From positions 52,412,457 through 52,476,456 of the forward strand of contig NC_083343.1 in NCBI RefSeq assembly GCF_019175385.1: a stretch of 64,000 bases of DNA. The letters are read 5' to 3'. A model generated the notes under the pieces. That model ran no database searches. It saw only the letters and a list, made by a program, of their open reading frames with translations, and had not been told where the DNA came from. Shown in pieces: positions 12,712-24,680 of the stretch. The position numbers and the translations under genes are program-made. The first letter of the stretch is position 1. Each line of letters opens with the position of its first letter. This DNA comes from Lycium barbarum. Lineage: Eukaryota; Streptophyta; Magnoliopsida; Solanales; Solanaceae.

Positions 12712-15621
12712 TGTCACGACCCAGCCCCGTAGGCCGTGACTAGTGCCCGAGCTGGACGCTCGTATACGTACATGTTAGCTATAATCAACCCGAAACCAAA
12801 CATAATATGGAAACTTGTAAAAGCAATACGTCGTCTCAGAACTATCACATATATACATCAAGGTAACCTGTCTCCTGAGGAATCACAATTAATCTAGCAT
12901 GACATAATCCGCAAGCCGACAAGGCTGTCACTACGTGCGGGAACATCCCCAAAATATATATACAAGTCGACGAGGCTGCTACTACATACAACATCCCAAT
13001 ATATATATATATATATACATATGCAAGCCGACAAGGCTGCCACTACGTATGGGAACGTCCCAACGATAAGTCATGCTAACACAACCGAACAACATCGGTA
13101 CACAACCCACACATATGTCTACAGACCTCTAAGAGTATTAACAGTGACATATGACGGGACAGGGCCCCGCCGTACCCCTGGATAAACATATATATACATA
13201 AAAAGGATCTGTACCAAAAGTCTAGGCTCCAGAACAATGGAGCACTCCAAGACAGCTGAGTAGAATCCCTAAGCTAAAGGATCAACAAAGCGAGTATCTA
13301 CACCTGCGGGCATGAAACGCAGCCCCCCCCCCCCCCCCCCAAAGAAAGGGGGTCAGTACGAAATATTTACTGAGTATATAAAGCATGAATTACATTAAGG
13401 AAGATCATAACTGAAGTAGAGATTCCAGGAGACAAGTATGATAATCAAGAAATCACTGTACCTGTGCCTTATGAAACAAAATCATACGTATCATTATCAT
13501 ATACCATACCCGGCCCATTATGGGACTCGGTGAATAAAGTCGTGTACACGTATACCATACCCGTCCCATCATGGGACTCGGTGCCATAATCATATCACCA
13601 TATTGTCATATCATGATATCATCATATCATCATATCATCATATACATATACCGTACCCGGCCCTCTAGTAAGGGACTCGGTGAATAATGCAGTGACACTG
13701 TGCACGATAACATACCCGGCCCGGGACTCAGTGAATAATATAATAACAGTATGCACGAGTAGAATATCATGAGCAGCCATATGCAACTAAATCATCATCT
13801 GAGACTCAATAGAATAAGTAGAATAGATAACACTCGAGTATCAAAGGCGATAGTCATGTTGAGTACCCCTTTAAATATCGCTATGGACTATATCAAATAA
13901 AGCCTCAGGAATCATAGACATGTATCAAGATAATATGAAATAGCTTATGAAAGTCAAGGACATTAGTCATCGTAGAGTCTCTAAGAATAGGAGCTTATAC
14001 ATACCAACTACTATCCAACGTACAGAAGACTCGAGAGGCAATAGCTCAATTACCTTAAGAGTTCTAACATCAAGAAGTGAATAAGAATCATGAATCACAC
14101 TCGAAACTTATGAATAGGATTACCCCAAAGCTCATATCATACGTCACTTATATCTAAGACATGCCAAAAGAAAGAAAGGACAGCTTTACATACCTTTAAC
14201 GCTTATCTATAACACAATACGTATACGCTGCCCGAAGTGTCTCAACCTATATTAAGACGTCAAGAATTATGGTTAAACTACGGGAAGGTTCAAAACATAT
14301 TCCAACGTTAGTAACTCCTTTCTAGGTAATTAGACGACGTATCCCTTACATTCAAACCAACTACATAACAAACAAGTCAACATCAACAACCACACGTTCA
14401 AGTACCATATTAAGACTAATCAAAACAAGATTCGAGAACACTATAAACAGCCCGCATGACATTTCAAATCAGTCCACATATCATAGTAATCGATAATAAC
14501 CTACATACGGCTACGACATATCCAAGTTATTCTTAATGATCCTTAGCCATAACATTTTCATTGAAACGACCTTATAACAGCCCAACCAATATAACAACAT
14601 AAAGGTGCCCGAAAATCTTACAAACATCTACAAATACACCAAGCAAACCACATACGCTTTTTATACATTATTCCATACATTCCTTTCATCTAAATTAGTG
14701 AATTATACCAGCCAACACACGACAACAACTTCATTCATTCATATGCAAGAAAACTACATTAATATCACAATAAGTTCTACAACAGCCAACAAAACCAGTA
14801 CAACTTCAACTTTAACCATTTAATTCCTTCATTCTCATCACCTAATCCATGACAACAACAACCAAAATGTTACTTAAAATTGATTCGCCATTTCCAAATA
14901 AAAACAGCCCCCTACACGGCTTCAACAACACTTCAACATCAACATACATAATTCCATCTATCCAATTCACATTTACCAAACTGTAACAAGTCCAAATCCC
15001 TACTAAAACGTGTAGAAAATAATCAAACCTTACCTTACCAACTTGACTTCTCAACGTGGCTGAAATTTAGTGAATTTAAATACACTTTCTTACTGCCCTT
15101 CAATGGTTAATTCTCATTCCCATGACCTTCAATTAACTTATAACACCTTGGAAAAATTAAATTTGAATCAAGATTTGTGAGCTTGATTTAGCTCAGCCAT
15201 AGCCGTGAGCTCTCCTTCTCTATCTCTATAGTTCACAAAATGTGAAGATGATGAAAATGAAATAAGGGCTGGTCTATTAGTCATCAAGTTGGCATTTATA
15301 TGTTATCCATGGGCTGGACACATGCCCCACCCAAGGCATGGGCCAATCAGATTTGGCCATGCCATGGTGGGGTCCACACGGCCCACTAACCTCTTATTAA
15401 ATGATAATTAGTCTTAATCCCTACTTAATAATCTAATCATGGTTAATTAATCCCTAATCTCCACTAATATTTCTTTAACAATTAAAATTTATAAGCAATT
15501 CGTGTACTAATTAAAATCGAAGATTAAAAGTCTCTATCTTATTCCCCGAAATAATCTTGTCCTCAAATTTACCTCAATTCGCTTAAAAATATTCCAATGT
15601 ACAAAAATACGGGATATAACA
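12712..15621 (-). mobile_element. Solo LTR C (minus strand)
   Basis: On the minus strand it starts TGTTATATCCC at 15621 and ends GGGTCGTGACA at 12712. It is flanked by CATTA on both sides (12707-12711 and 15622-15626). The flanking LTR of A reads straight through this site, so the insertion is exact. It has no primer site, polypurine tract or internal region and so is a solo LTR (2910 bp). It carries the hairpin block (13302-13376) and GC-rich repeats (13495-13750). Its start resembles LTR H. Confidence 0.93.
13495..13750 (-). repeat. GC-rich minisatellite in LTR C
   Basis: Diverged copies of 'ataccatacccggccca..gggactcggtgaata' with AT-rich spacers ('catatcatcat'). This is the family-C version of the GC-rich array found at the same relative place in the other LTRs. 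Confidence 0.75.
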
Positions 15622-16661
15622 CATTAGGGGTACTCTAATCTTTGATGTATGTATACCTCTTTTATGATTATTCCTTCTGTTCACGGGTCTTGAGATTACG
15701 TATGTTGATGATGTTAGCTCAAAGATATTTATCGGAGTAGCATGACTTTATGTGACTCCGAGAGTTCTAGTTATTCATCTTATTTATGCATTGGATTTAT
15801 TTATACATATGCACATTGACCCATGACCATAAGGCATTATATACGCGTATATTATATGTATATGGGGTATGGAGAAAGGGATAGGCATTATATACACATT
15901 ACCACCTGATCAACTGGTACACAGTGATGATGATGATATATGGATCAGGTTGTACGTTGCACAACACTGACAGTTATTTTATGACCTCTGCATATCATAC
16001 GCCCTCAGAGGCACTTTCAGTTATACAGATATTTACAAATTTTAGTCACAGATCCATTCAGATATTCAGATTAGCTTTCATGTTTCAGATGTCTCTCATA
16101 TATTTTAAGTACTTGATGTTCTTATGCCTTACATACTCAGTACATTATTCATACTGACTCCCTTTTTTTGGGGGGGGGGGGGGGGGCTGCGTTTCATACC
16201 CGCAGGTCTTCATATACAGGTTGGTAATCCATCTAGTAGGATGTTAGCTCATCGGTTAAGATTGTTGCACTCCATTTGCTTCGGAGATGCCAGGGGTCAG
16301 CACGATTATATATGCATGGGTATGGTAGGGCCTTGTCTCGGCCACGTTATGTTATGTTTTCCAATAGAGGCGTGTAGACAGTTATGTACAATCAGATAAT
16401 GTTCAGTCCTATTGTTTCATATATTGCCACACAGATGATCATGACAGCCTTGTTGGCTCATAGATTATGTTCAGCATATCCATATAGATGAGTCTTTCAG
16501 ACTATTTAATACAGACACATTTTCCTTATGATTTTATTGAGTATCGTATGATGGCCCTACTGGCCCTCCTATGTTTATGTTGATGTCACAAATGTATGTC
16601 AGATGGTGCTTGACTAGTACGGTCAGGTGCCCATCATGGCCCTCCAGTTTGGGTCGTGACA
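15622..16661 (+). mobile_element. 5' LTR of element A, last part
   Basis: The family-A LTR resumes at the CATTA duplication (matching about 22350 of the 3' LTR) and ends 'gggtcgtgaca' at 16661. It contains the hairpin block at 16131-16206, with a long G run (16170-16186) where the 3' LTR has a shorter mixed sequence. Confidence 0.88.
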
Positions 16662-16690
16662 GAAGTGGTATCAAAGCAGTTCTTTCCTAG
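16662..16690 (+). other. Primer-binding site of element A
   Basis: 'gaagtggtatcaaagcagtt' directly follows the LTR. TGGTATCAAAGC is one base off TGGTATCAGAGC, the initiator-Met tRNA type site used by many Ty3-gypsy elements. Confidence 0.85.
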
Positions 16691-16725
16691 GGTTGTCTGC
16701 AAGCCGTGTCTAGTAGAGTCTCACT

Positions 16726-16753
16726 TATGAATGTGTTGCAAGCCACATTCATA
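16726..16753 (+). promoter_or_regulatory. Leader hairpin of element A (candidate dimerisation hairpin)
   Basis: TATGAATGTG (16726-16735) pairs perfectly with CACATTCATA (16744-16753) around the 8-nt loop TTGCAAGC. The same position in D, E and G has a longer hairpin with a palindromic loop. Here the hexamer GCAAGC is no longer palindromic, but TTGCAA is. Confidence 0.6.
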
Positions 16754-17491
16754 ATTGGGAGCCTACAGGGCATTTAGGATGGTTACTTTATTTTCATCTC
16801 TTAGATCGTGCGATAGAACCAAGTCATAAGAAATAAGATTCATTCTACTAACCATTGATTGTTTATAGCTGAAAGATGGATTTTGCGGGAGAGATGACTA
16901 GTGCTTTGGGGGCTATAGGACTAAGTACTCATATGAGACGAATCCATTTTGATTTCTGTATTCTGTGGAGACAAAGGGAGACAAATTTATGGTTTTGATG
17001 AAATGCTATAATGCAATGAGTATACTTCTGAAATATTTGTAAAATGTGTCGGCGGTAATGGGTAGAGTTATTAGTTTGTTCGAGGGAAGAAGTAAGGAGT
17101 CGATATTAAGAAAAAGTAAAAGTAGAAAATTATGACTAGACAATGAGTTAAAGTTTGTGGTTATTGATTAAGTAATGGAGATTGTTATATTGAAAAAGGG
17201 GATAGTATGACTAATCGAGATATGTCTATTGTAAAGAAAGATAGGAGAATCGAATAAAGTTTAACCCAATGATGAATTCGACTTGTAAGATTGCGGATAA
17301 GGGAAGTTGAAAGAAGTAGTATAGAGATAAGTGTCCCGTAATTGCGACTAGGAAAATCTAAGGGAATGGGTTAACAAAAGTTAGATGCTATGGCTCGAAG
17401 CTGTAAAGAAGGATGTGCAGATGCGCTACATGAGGTAAGTTTTACTACGTTGCACTTTACTCGACATTGATAGCCCTGTGTGGCTAAGTTG

Positions 17492-17540
<49 letters not shown>

Positions 17541-20500
17541 GCCCTGTGAGGCATTGGACGTAATTTCTGGGCTGTGTGCAGGTTTCGGATAGTGAGAATT
17601 ACAGGGGAAACTCTGCTGAAATTTTCCTAGAATTTAAGAGAAGCCATAAGATTCTTGTGCATTTTAAAAGGGTGAAAATGTTATGGCAAGATGAATATGA
17701 CTTAATAATAAATGGTCAGAAAAAAGGAGTTGATGACGAGTTCTTAAGCGTAGAAGTTAAGAGGCGACCTTAAATGAGGAAGAGTGAATAGTAAGATGGT
17801 ACAATGAGAAAATAAGAAGAAGGGCACATGGTTGCTATGAAGTAGGAGTGTTTTTTTTATGCTAAAAGAAGGGAAGAGTTTTGAGTGTGTTTATGAATAA
17901 GGAATCAAGGAAGATAATAACCTGAAATCCCTATGACACTTTAAGATGATGGATTAGGAAGGATATCCCCTTGAATTTTGGATTAAATAAGAAATGGGTA
18001 TGCAAAGGAAGATTGCTATGATTGATATGGAAAGAATGTTAAAGAAAAAGAAGGGAAAATTAGTTGGAGTAAAAGAACGGGTAAATATATGATTGTAAAC
18101 ATTTTTAGTAAATGATGTGAAAGTTTGGAGTCGATCGGATCGAAAAGAATACATTTCGTCGGAAAATCCGAAGGAGGCAAATCCATGGTTGGTTTCCACA
18201 GTCCATGGGATTTTTTTACGATCTCTGGGAAGGTGGAGTTACCACTGTGAAACCAAAACAGAACTGGGAATTTCAACCTCCTTTTCACGATTCAATTTAA
18301 GGGACTGTGGAATTATTCACGGCCTGCAAAAAAAAAATCCCAGTCCGTGGAAATGGTGTCGACTGAAATTGTGAAATGTTATAAATTGAGGTGCTCAACT
18401 TGAGGCTTCATTTGTCTTCAAAACCTGAACCCTAAGCTCTCCAAAGTGCCCTCCAAACATCCTAAGCTACCCCAAAATAAGGAAAATAAACAAGAGTGAA
18501 TGATTAAAACGTGCAATGGGAGGAAGAAAAGAAATATTTTATAAACGTTGAAAAAAAAAGGGAAAAGGAAGCGATTTCAGAATGAGTAATCCGAACCTAT
18601 AAGGCATGGTAACTAGAATGACCTTTGACGGAGGAAAGGTATATTTTCTGGCAATATTTGGGAAGTAAATCGAGTAAGATACTCTAAAGAAGTTAAGATG
18701 TGAATGCGATACCAGAACAAGTTGGTGAATGTTATACTGACCAGTTAGCAAGTGGTGAACACGTCTAAAGTAAAATGTGGAGAGTAGACATAAGTTTGTG
18801 AAATTAAGTGAGGATAAGACCATGATAAAGAAATTATGATGGGAATCTTCGTTATAAGATATAGCGACAACAGAGGTTGGAGAATAGAAGGATAAGTATC
18901 CAGTAGAGAAAGAGAACGCGAATGTAAGTGGTGATTTAACTTAAGAAAGAGAATTTGGAGTAAATAAAGGATATAAGTTAAAGGGACGACTGTGAGACAT
19001 AGGACTATCGAATGTGAGCACGATAATTAAGGAATAATTATTTTATGAGTGACAATTAAGGAAGAAGGATGTAAGGAAATAGTTGTATAGTCAGGAGTAA
19101 GATGACGACAACATATTGGCGAAATTGCCAACGATACGACATGAATATAAGAAACATTTGTGAAGAGTCATGGATTAAATGATGATAATGTACTGACAAG
19201 ATCAAAGATGATCTAGGATAAGAGTATTAAGGAAAGAATTGAAAGGGGAATACGAAAGGTCTTGATGAATGGCGGTATTGGCACAAGAATAGAAGTGGTG
19301 TGATGAGCTACCACCTTACGGAAGTGTAGATTCGATACAATGCGGAATATGTCCACAAGGGCTTACTAATGAGAAACGAACGACTCAAAAGGATAATATG
19401 GGTCATAAGTCAAAGGGATAATGGTGACATAAGTTTGGAAAGAAAGTCGAAAGGAATAATCAACAGAACTTTAAGGGGAAGAATGTTCGCAAAGTAAATT
19501 CGAGGGTTAAGACGGTTGTCCCCGTATGATAATTGTAATGATAAAGGGGAAGATAACGGATAATACTCCACCCTTCACGCTACTTATGAGAATACTCAGG
19601 AGCTATTCAACTGGTATCACATGGGATATAATAAAACACCGGTAAGAATAAAGATGCGGCAAAAAGATTGTAAATCCAAGTTATGGAAAAGGATGGGGAG
19701 AATGGAAGTAACGGAAGAAACATTTTAAACGTCTTAATATGTAAAGGATGACTGGTGTAATAGAATACATGGAATTATGGCCTATGAAGAATTCAAAGTT
19801 ATATAACACGGGCGACGATGAAACAGACTTTGGACTGATAAGTTAAAGGAACCATCAGCCACAAGAATACGAAAGCAACTTGATTCATAACTGGAGAAGA
19901 AAGGAAGTGTTCGGAAGTAGAAAGATACAAAATACTAAAACGAAAGAGTATGGGTGTCGATGTTAAGTGATTATCTAGAAAGATAAGTGCATCGGGGAAA
20001 CAGTTATGTTACATAAAAAGTAAGGAAGAAATACCATATGAGGGGTATAATCACCAAAGGTTAAGCCAGGATATAATGGAACTCCTACGTAACGATGGAT
20101 AGTACTAAAGGCTACGACATCTCCAATCTATGAAAAATGTATAGTAATGCCTTAAGAGTGGGACATTACAAAAGACATAACAATGAATTGTCAGTAATGA
20201 ATGGTGATGGGGAAAATAATAAAGCAGAACTGCAATGAGAACCTTAGTCAAGGGGAAGTTTAATTCTAAATAATAAAGATTTAGCTCAATGTGAAATGTC
20301 ATGCGAAGGACAAGAGTTAAAGTGGAATTATCGAAAGCGAAACTTTGTTAAGTGTAGCAGAGATGAAATCTCTGAGGTAAGCGTACGTCGAGATGAGAAG
20401 TACGTATGTAAGCATAATAAAGGGGTTCGTACAAGGCAGATCTGAAAAGCAAATTAAAGAGAACAGTTTGAATTGAATAAATTAATCGGGTCGGTGAAGA

Positions 20501-20821
20501 AGAAGAAACTCTAATAAGAGCGACATTACGGCCAACATGTAATAATATGGACTGAGATCGAAGAAAGAGAAGGATTATTAGAGGAAAGGGATAATAGGCA
20601 AGGACGGAAACTTGTAAGACAAGATCGTGATCGTGAGTTAATAAGATAATGAAAGGTAAAAGACTGGAATAAAGGCGACAACAGATGTAAGGCGATTAGG
20701 TTAATTATGACTTGGGTACAAAGATTAAGCAAGATCAGCGCCATAGGCTGAATGGAAAACAATGAGTGTACGAGAGCAATGTTAGCACCAGTGATGTAAA
20801 GACAAATTGTGATGCTACTTT
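16754..20821 (+). mobile_element. Non-coding body of element A
   Basis: About 4 kb, purine-rich on the plus strand, with no frame resembling gag or pol. A (TA)n run lies at about 17498-17538. The block at 17540-17640 ('ccctgtgaggcattgg', 'aggggaaactctg') resembles the sequence after the integrase gene in E (59978-60050). Coding sequence therefore seems lost or replaced while post-pol sequence remains. Short frames here match nothing I recognise. Confidence 0.7.
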
Positions 20822-20857
20822 AACATTCGAGGACGAATGTTCCTAAGGGGGGGAGAA
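20822..20857 (+). promoter_or_regulatory. Pre-PPT hairpin and polypurine tract of element A
   Basis: Perfect hairpin AACATTCG-AGGA-CGAATGTT at 20822-20841, then 'aagggggggagaa' with a 7-G run (20847-20853), ending where the 3' LTR starts. Polypurine tracts prime plus-strand DNA synthesis. This is the shortest G run of the four copies in the window. Confidence 0.88.
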
Positions 20858-23477
20858 TGTTACACCTCGAAAATTTTTTACGTCGTTCATATCGTAAGTT
20901 GGTTAATGTAAGCTCAGGAATGATACCATCCGTGAAAAACGATGAAAAAATTGAGTCCCTGAAATAATTTCACTGGATGAACAGTATCGCGGATGAACAG
21001 TGACGCTGATGAACAGTAAAAAAACAAAAAATTAAAATGGGAAATCTGAATTTTTTTTCATCATTTTCTACCCCTCTCTCACTCCTAAACTCCCTCTAAA
21101 CTCTCCCAAAGTTGAATTCCTCCAAATCAAATCAAGATTTCATCCTAGGAATTGGAAACTAGTTAGGAAAGGATATAGTATTTGGTGCTTAATGTTTGGC
21201 TGATTATTGAAGCTTGGAGCTAGGATTTTAGTATAGTTTTCTGGGCAATAAGGTATGTAAAATACTCTACTCTTGTTAATTAAGCTACTCATGGAAGAAT
21301 TCCCTAGTTTAAAGTGAAAGGAATTATGTTATGATGGCATAGATTAGTTGGTTGATATGGTTGCCTTGAGGGATATTTTTGATTGGAATTTTCGAGAGAT
21401 TTCTATTTGTTTATATTGCTATATGATGTTGTTGCTTTGATTGATGATGTTGCGCATATTGTGGACTGTTCTGGGGTTGTGTTCTTGTGGTAATTTATGG
21501 CTGGAAATCGATGGAATAACTTGGATATTCTATTGTTGATGTTGTTCTTGTTGTTTTGGTGCTGATTTACGTTGGAGGGGAAGCGAAAGATATAGGAAAG
21601 TGCTACCCAATTTTTCAGAAAATCGTAGTTTTGTTGTTGTTTGTTTGTTGGACTATTTTGAAGATGTAAATATGGTTTCTAATTGCTGGAAATTATGGAA
21701 TACAACCTGACTATATTGTGGCTATTGTTGTTAAGATTATTCATGTTTTAATTGAAGGAAGTGAAAAAGAAACCATGTAAAAACTAGGACACGGAATTGA
21801 AGGTTGAAGAGTTAAAATATATGGACTGTTTAGAGATTATCTTTATGATGTTTTGGGTGGAAAAGGATATGGTAAACATAAGTATAATGTTATGAAGGGT
21901 GTGGATTGAATTATGAAAAAATAATTGGGTTTGAATTGGGCTTTGTTATTCGTTAAACGAGCTTGTCACTCAATATGATTCTTAAAGTAATCGAAGAGGT
22001 TTATATTGGATTATATTGTAGTTGTTGCTATTGTTGGTTGTTGTTTTTGTGGTTAGGCAATTGATGACCTTTCATTTCTTTTGGGATGTAGTATAAAGAA
22101 GGGAAATGCTGCCCGTTACTCCGGAGGTTATAAGATTAGCGAAATACGATAGTCATGACCATATATGTTGACGACGATATCATTTCACTTATTGTAGATG
22201 CAAGAGGATTATGTTAAGTTTGGTTGTGGATTGAGAAGGAGATTATCCAGGTATGTTAAGGCTATTCTTTCTTTCATTTTGGCATGATCCTTATGATACG
22301 AACGAACGAACGTATGAACAGACTTCCATATTACTCTACTCTTAGAAGCATTAGGAGTACTCTAATCTTTGATGTTCCTGTACCTCTTTTATGATTATTC
22401 CTTCTGTTCACGGGTCTTGAGATTACGTATGTTGATGATGTTAGCTCAAAGATATTTATATGAGGTAGCACGACTTTATGTCACTCCGAGAGTTCTAGTT
22501 ATTCATCTTATTTATGCATTGCATTTATTTATACATATACACATTGACCCATGACCATAAGGCGTTATATACGCGTCTATTATATGTATATGAGGTATGG
22601 AGAAAAGGGATAGGCGCTATATATGCATTACCACCTGATCAGCTGGTACACAGTGATGATAATGATATATGGATCGGGTCGTACGTTCCTCGGCACTATT
22701 ATATGATAATGGATCGGGCCGTACATTCCTCGGCACTAACATATGGGATATGGATCGGGCTGTACGTTCCACAGCACTGATAGTTATATTATGACCTATG
22801 CATATCATACGCCCTCAGAGGCACTTTCAGTTATACAGAGTTATGCAGATATTTACAAATGTTAGTCACAGATCCATTCAGATATTCAGATTAGCTTTCA
22901 TGTTGCAGATGTCTCTAATATTTCTTATGTACTTGATGTTCTTATGTCTTACATACTCGGTATATTATTCGTACTGACTCCCCTATTGCCTGAGGGGAGG
23001 GGCTGCGTTTCATGCCCGCAGGTCTGCATCTATCGGTTGGTGATCCATCTAGTAGGATGTCAGCTTAGCGGTTAAGATTGTTGCACTCCATTTGCTTCGG
23101 AGATACCAGGGATCAGCATGATTATATATGCATGGGTATGGCGAGGCCTTGTCTCAGCCACATTATGTTATGTTTTCCAGTAGAGGCTTGTAGACAGTTA
23201 TATACAGTTAGATAATGTTCAGTCCTGTTGTTTCATATATTGCCACACAGATGATCATGACAGCCTTGTTGGCTCATATAGTATGTTCAGCATATCCATA
23301 TAGATGAGTCTTTCAGACTATTTAATACAGACACATTTTCCTTATGAGTCTATTGAGTATCATATGATGGACCTACTAGCCCACCTATGTTTATGTTAAT
23401 GTCACAGATGTATGTTAGATGGGGCTTGACTAGTACGGTCAGGTGTCCGTCATGGCCCTCCAGTTTGGGTCGTGACA
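20858..23477 (+). mobile_element. 3' LTR of element A
   Basis: Complete 2620-bp LTR, TGTTACACC to GTGACA. It has 'gatgaacagt' repeats near 20977-21020, three copies of the ~41-bp GC-rich unit at 22671-22790, the hairpin block at 22951-23022 and the conserved end. It is the reference copy for recognising the pieces at 1-455, 7489-8346, 12598-12711 and 15622-16661. Confidence 0.92.
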
Positions 23478-24190
23478 TTTTTTGCCTTAATTGATTTTAA
23501 TTCAGCTGGTCATTTTAATTATGGCCATATTTGGCCTAATTAGCAAGTTTAAAAATCAAATTGCATTGGTGACCTTGACTAATTTAAACCAATGAATTTG
23601 GTTATTTCAATCAAGGCCATTAAAAGGCTAATTTTACAAAATTGACCTAATTTTCTTGAACCATGAACTGGTCAAGTTAATTTTGGCCATAACAAAGTAA
23701 CTTAAACCTCAATTTGTAATAAGGACCACTTAATTAACTAATTAAAATATTTATAGATAATTGTACATAAATGTGATAAAACAGCATGCAAAATTTAAAG
23801 ATTAAAGGTGAAATGGTTAATTATTTAAATTACTCAAAATCCATGGATTAAAGGGAATAAAGTATTTGCTAATTTTGATAATTTTAAAAATTAAATAATA
23901 ATTATTATTTTAAGACAAAATGCCCTTTTCTCTTTGATTAAATCAAATAAGTATCTTATAAATGTCATAAAAATGCCAATTAATTTCTAAACAACTTTGT
24001 GATGTCATGAAAAAAAACCTTTGTGATGTCATAAAAAACCCTTCATCAATTTAAAGGAGCAAAATATTGTTCTGAGCAATTTTATAAAAATTATTTAAAC
24101 CTTTTAAGGTGGATGGCTTATTTTATTTATTTTCCAAGGACTCTGAATAATTAAAGTAAATTATAGGAGGTAAAAAATTAGGTGTCAACA
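23478..24190 (-). mobile_element. Old Tat/Ogre-like LTR, first part
   Basis: AT-rich sequence that on the minus strand begins TGTTGACACCTAATTTTT at 24190 and is cut by element A at 23478. The TG start and the match to the 'cctaatttttagg' wording near 790-815 support one LTR split by A. No coding content. Confidence 0.45.
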
Positions 24191-24469
24191 CTCCATATTT
24201 TTTATTCGCCGGTTGCTATGTTTTGAATTAATTTTGGTATGTAATAGGGATCTCGTGAAAATAAGATTTCAAAAAATTTTGGTAAATATGTATTAAGCCT
24301 AAAAAGTAAGATTAAAAAAAAGTAATATTCAAGTGAGCAGTAGTACGTAAAAATAAAATAAAAAACATAGAGAGACAAAAAAAGGACCCCAGTTGGCACT
24401 ACCGTCATCAAAGTTTTATGATGTGTGGTAAAGAAGAATACGCATAAAAGAAAAGACTAATTTGACATT
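24191..24469. other. Spacer at the left edge of the gene island
   Basis: About 280 bp of AT-rich sequence between the retroelement block and the tRNA-like gene. I see no repeat ends, promoter motif or gene in it. Confidence 0.5.
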
Positions 24470-24543
24470 TGGCCCATGCGGGTCTCGAACCTGCGACCTT
24501 CGCGTTATTAGCAAAACATTCTAACCAACTGAGCTAACAGACC
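24470..24543 (-). tRNA. tRNA-Ile(AAT)-like gene, probably decayed
   Basis: The minus strand reads as a 74-nt tRNA without intron: acceptor GGTCTGT/ATGGGCC with several G-T pairs, anticodon loop CTAATAA (anticodon AAT, isoleucine), and an intact B box GGTTCGAGACC. From memory of the usual plant tRNA-Ile(AAT), the differences cluster in the D and anticodon stems and are mostly C-to-T or G-to-A. The D stem (GCTC/GAAT) and the anticodon stem (TTTTG/CGCGA) each have mismatches. It may be a pseudogene; a covariance-model score would decide. Confidence 0.75.
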
Positions 24544-24680
24544 AAGATAATGCTCTTTGCAATAAGAATTAACTTTAAATCGCAAGAATTTTCTTATCTG
24601 CTTTCCTAACCTTATAACGTAAAAGGAACAGAGAAAACCAACTAATTATTATCCAAAACTCAAGATTGTAACGACCATTC

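Larger units (their letters stand above)
7489..23477 (+). mobile_element. Element A: gypsy LTR retrotransposon without pol, with nested insertions
   Basis: The element starts TGTTACACC at 7489 and ends GTGACA at 23477. Both sides carry TTTTT (7484-7488 and 23478-23482), which fits a 5-bp target duplication, though T-runs are weak evidence. It has a 5' LTR split by two insertions, a primer site after 16661, about 4.2 kb of internal sequence, a polypurine tract at 20847-20857 and a 2620-bp 3' LTR. No gag, protease, RT, RNase H or integrase motif was found in the internal part, so it must have relied on proteins from relatives. LTR layout, primer site and polypurine tract match the Tekay/Del-type element E. 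Confidence 0.85.

Noticed and set aside
14605..14823. Open frames in and near LTR C
   Set aside because: They lie inside a solo LTR, have Asn/Thr-rich low-complexity sequence and match no family.
16165..16190. Long G run in the A 5' LTR as a polypurine tract
   Set aside because: It lies inside the LTR at the middle hairpin of the conserved block, with no LTR start after it; LTR C has the same run at the same place.
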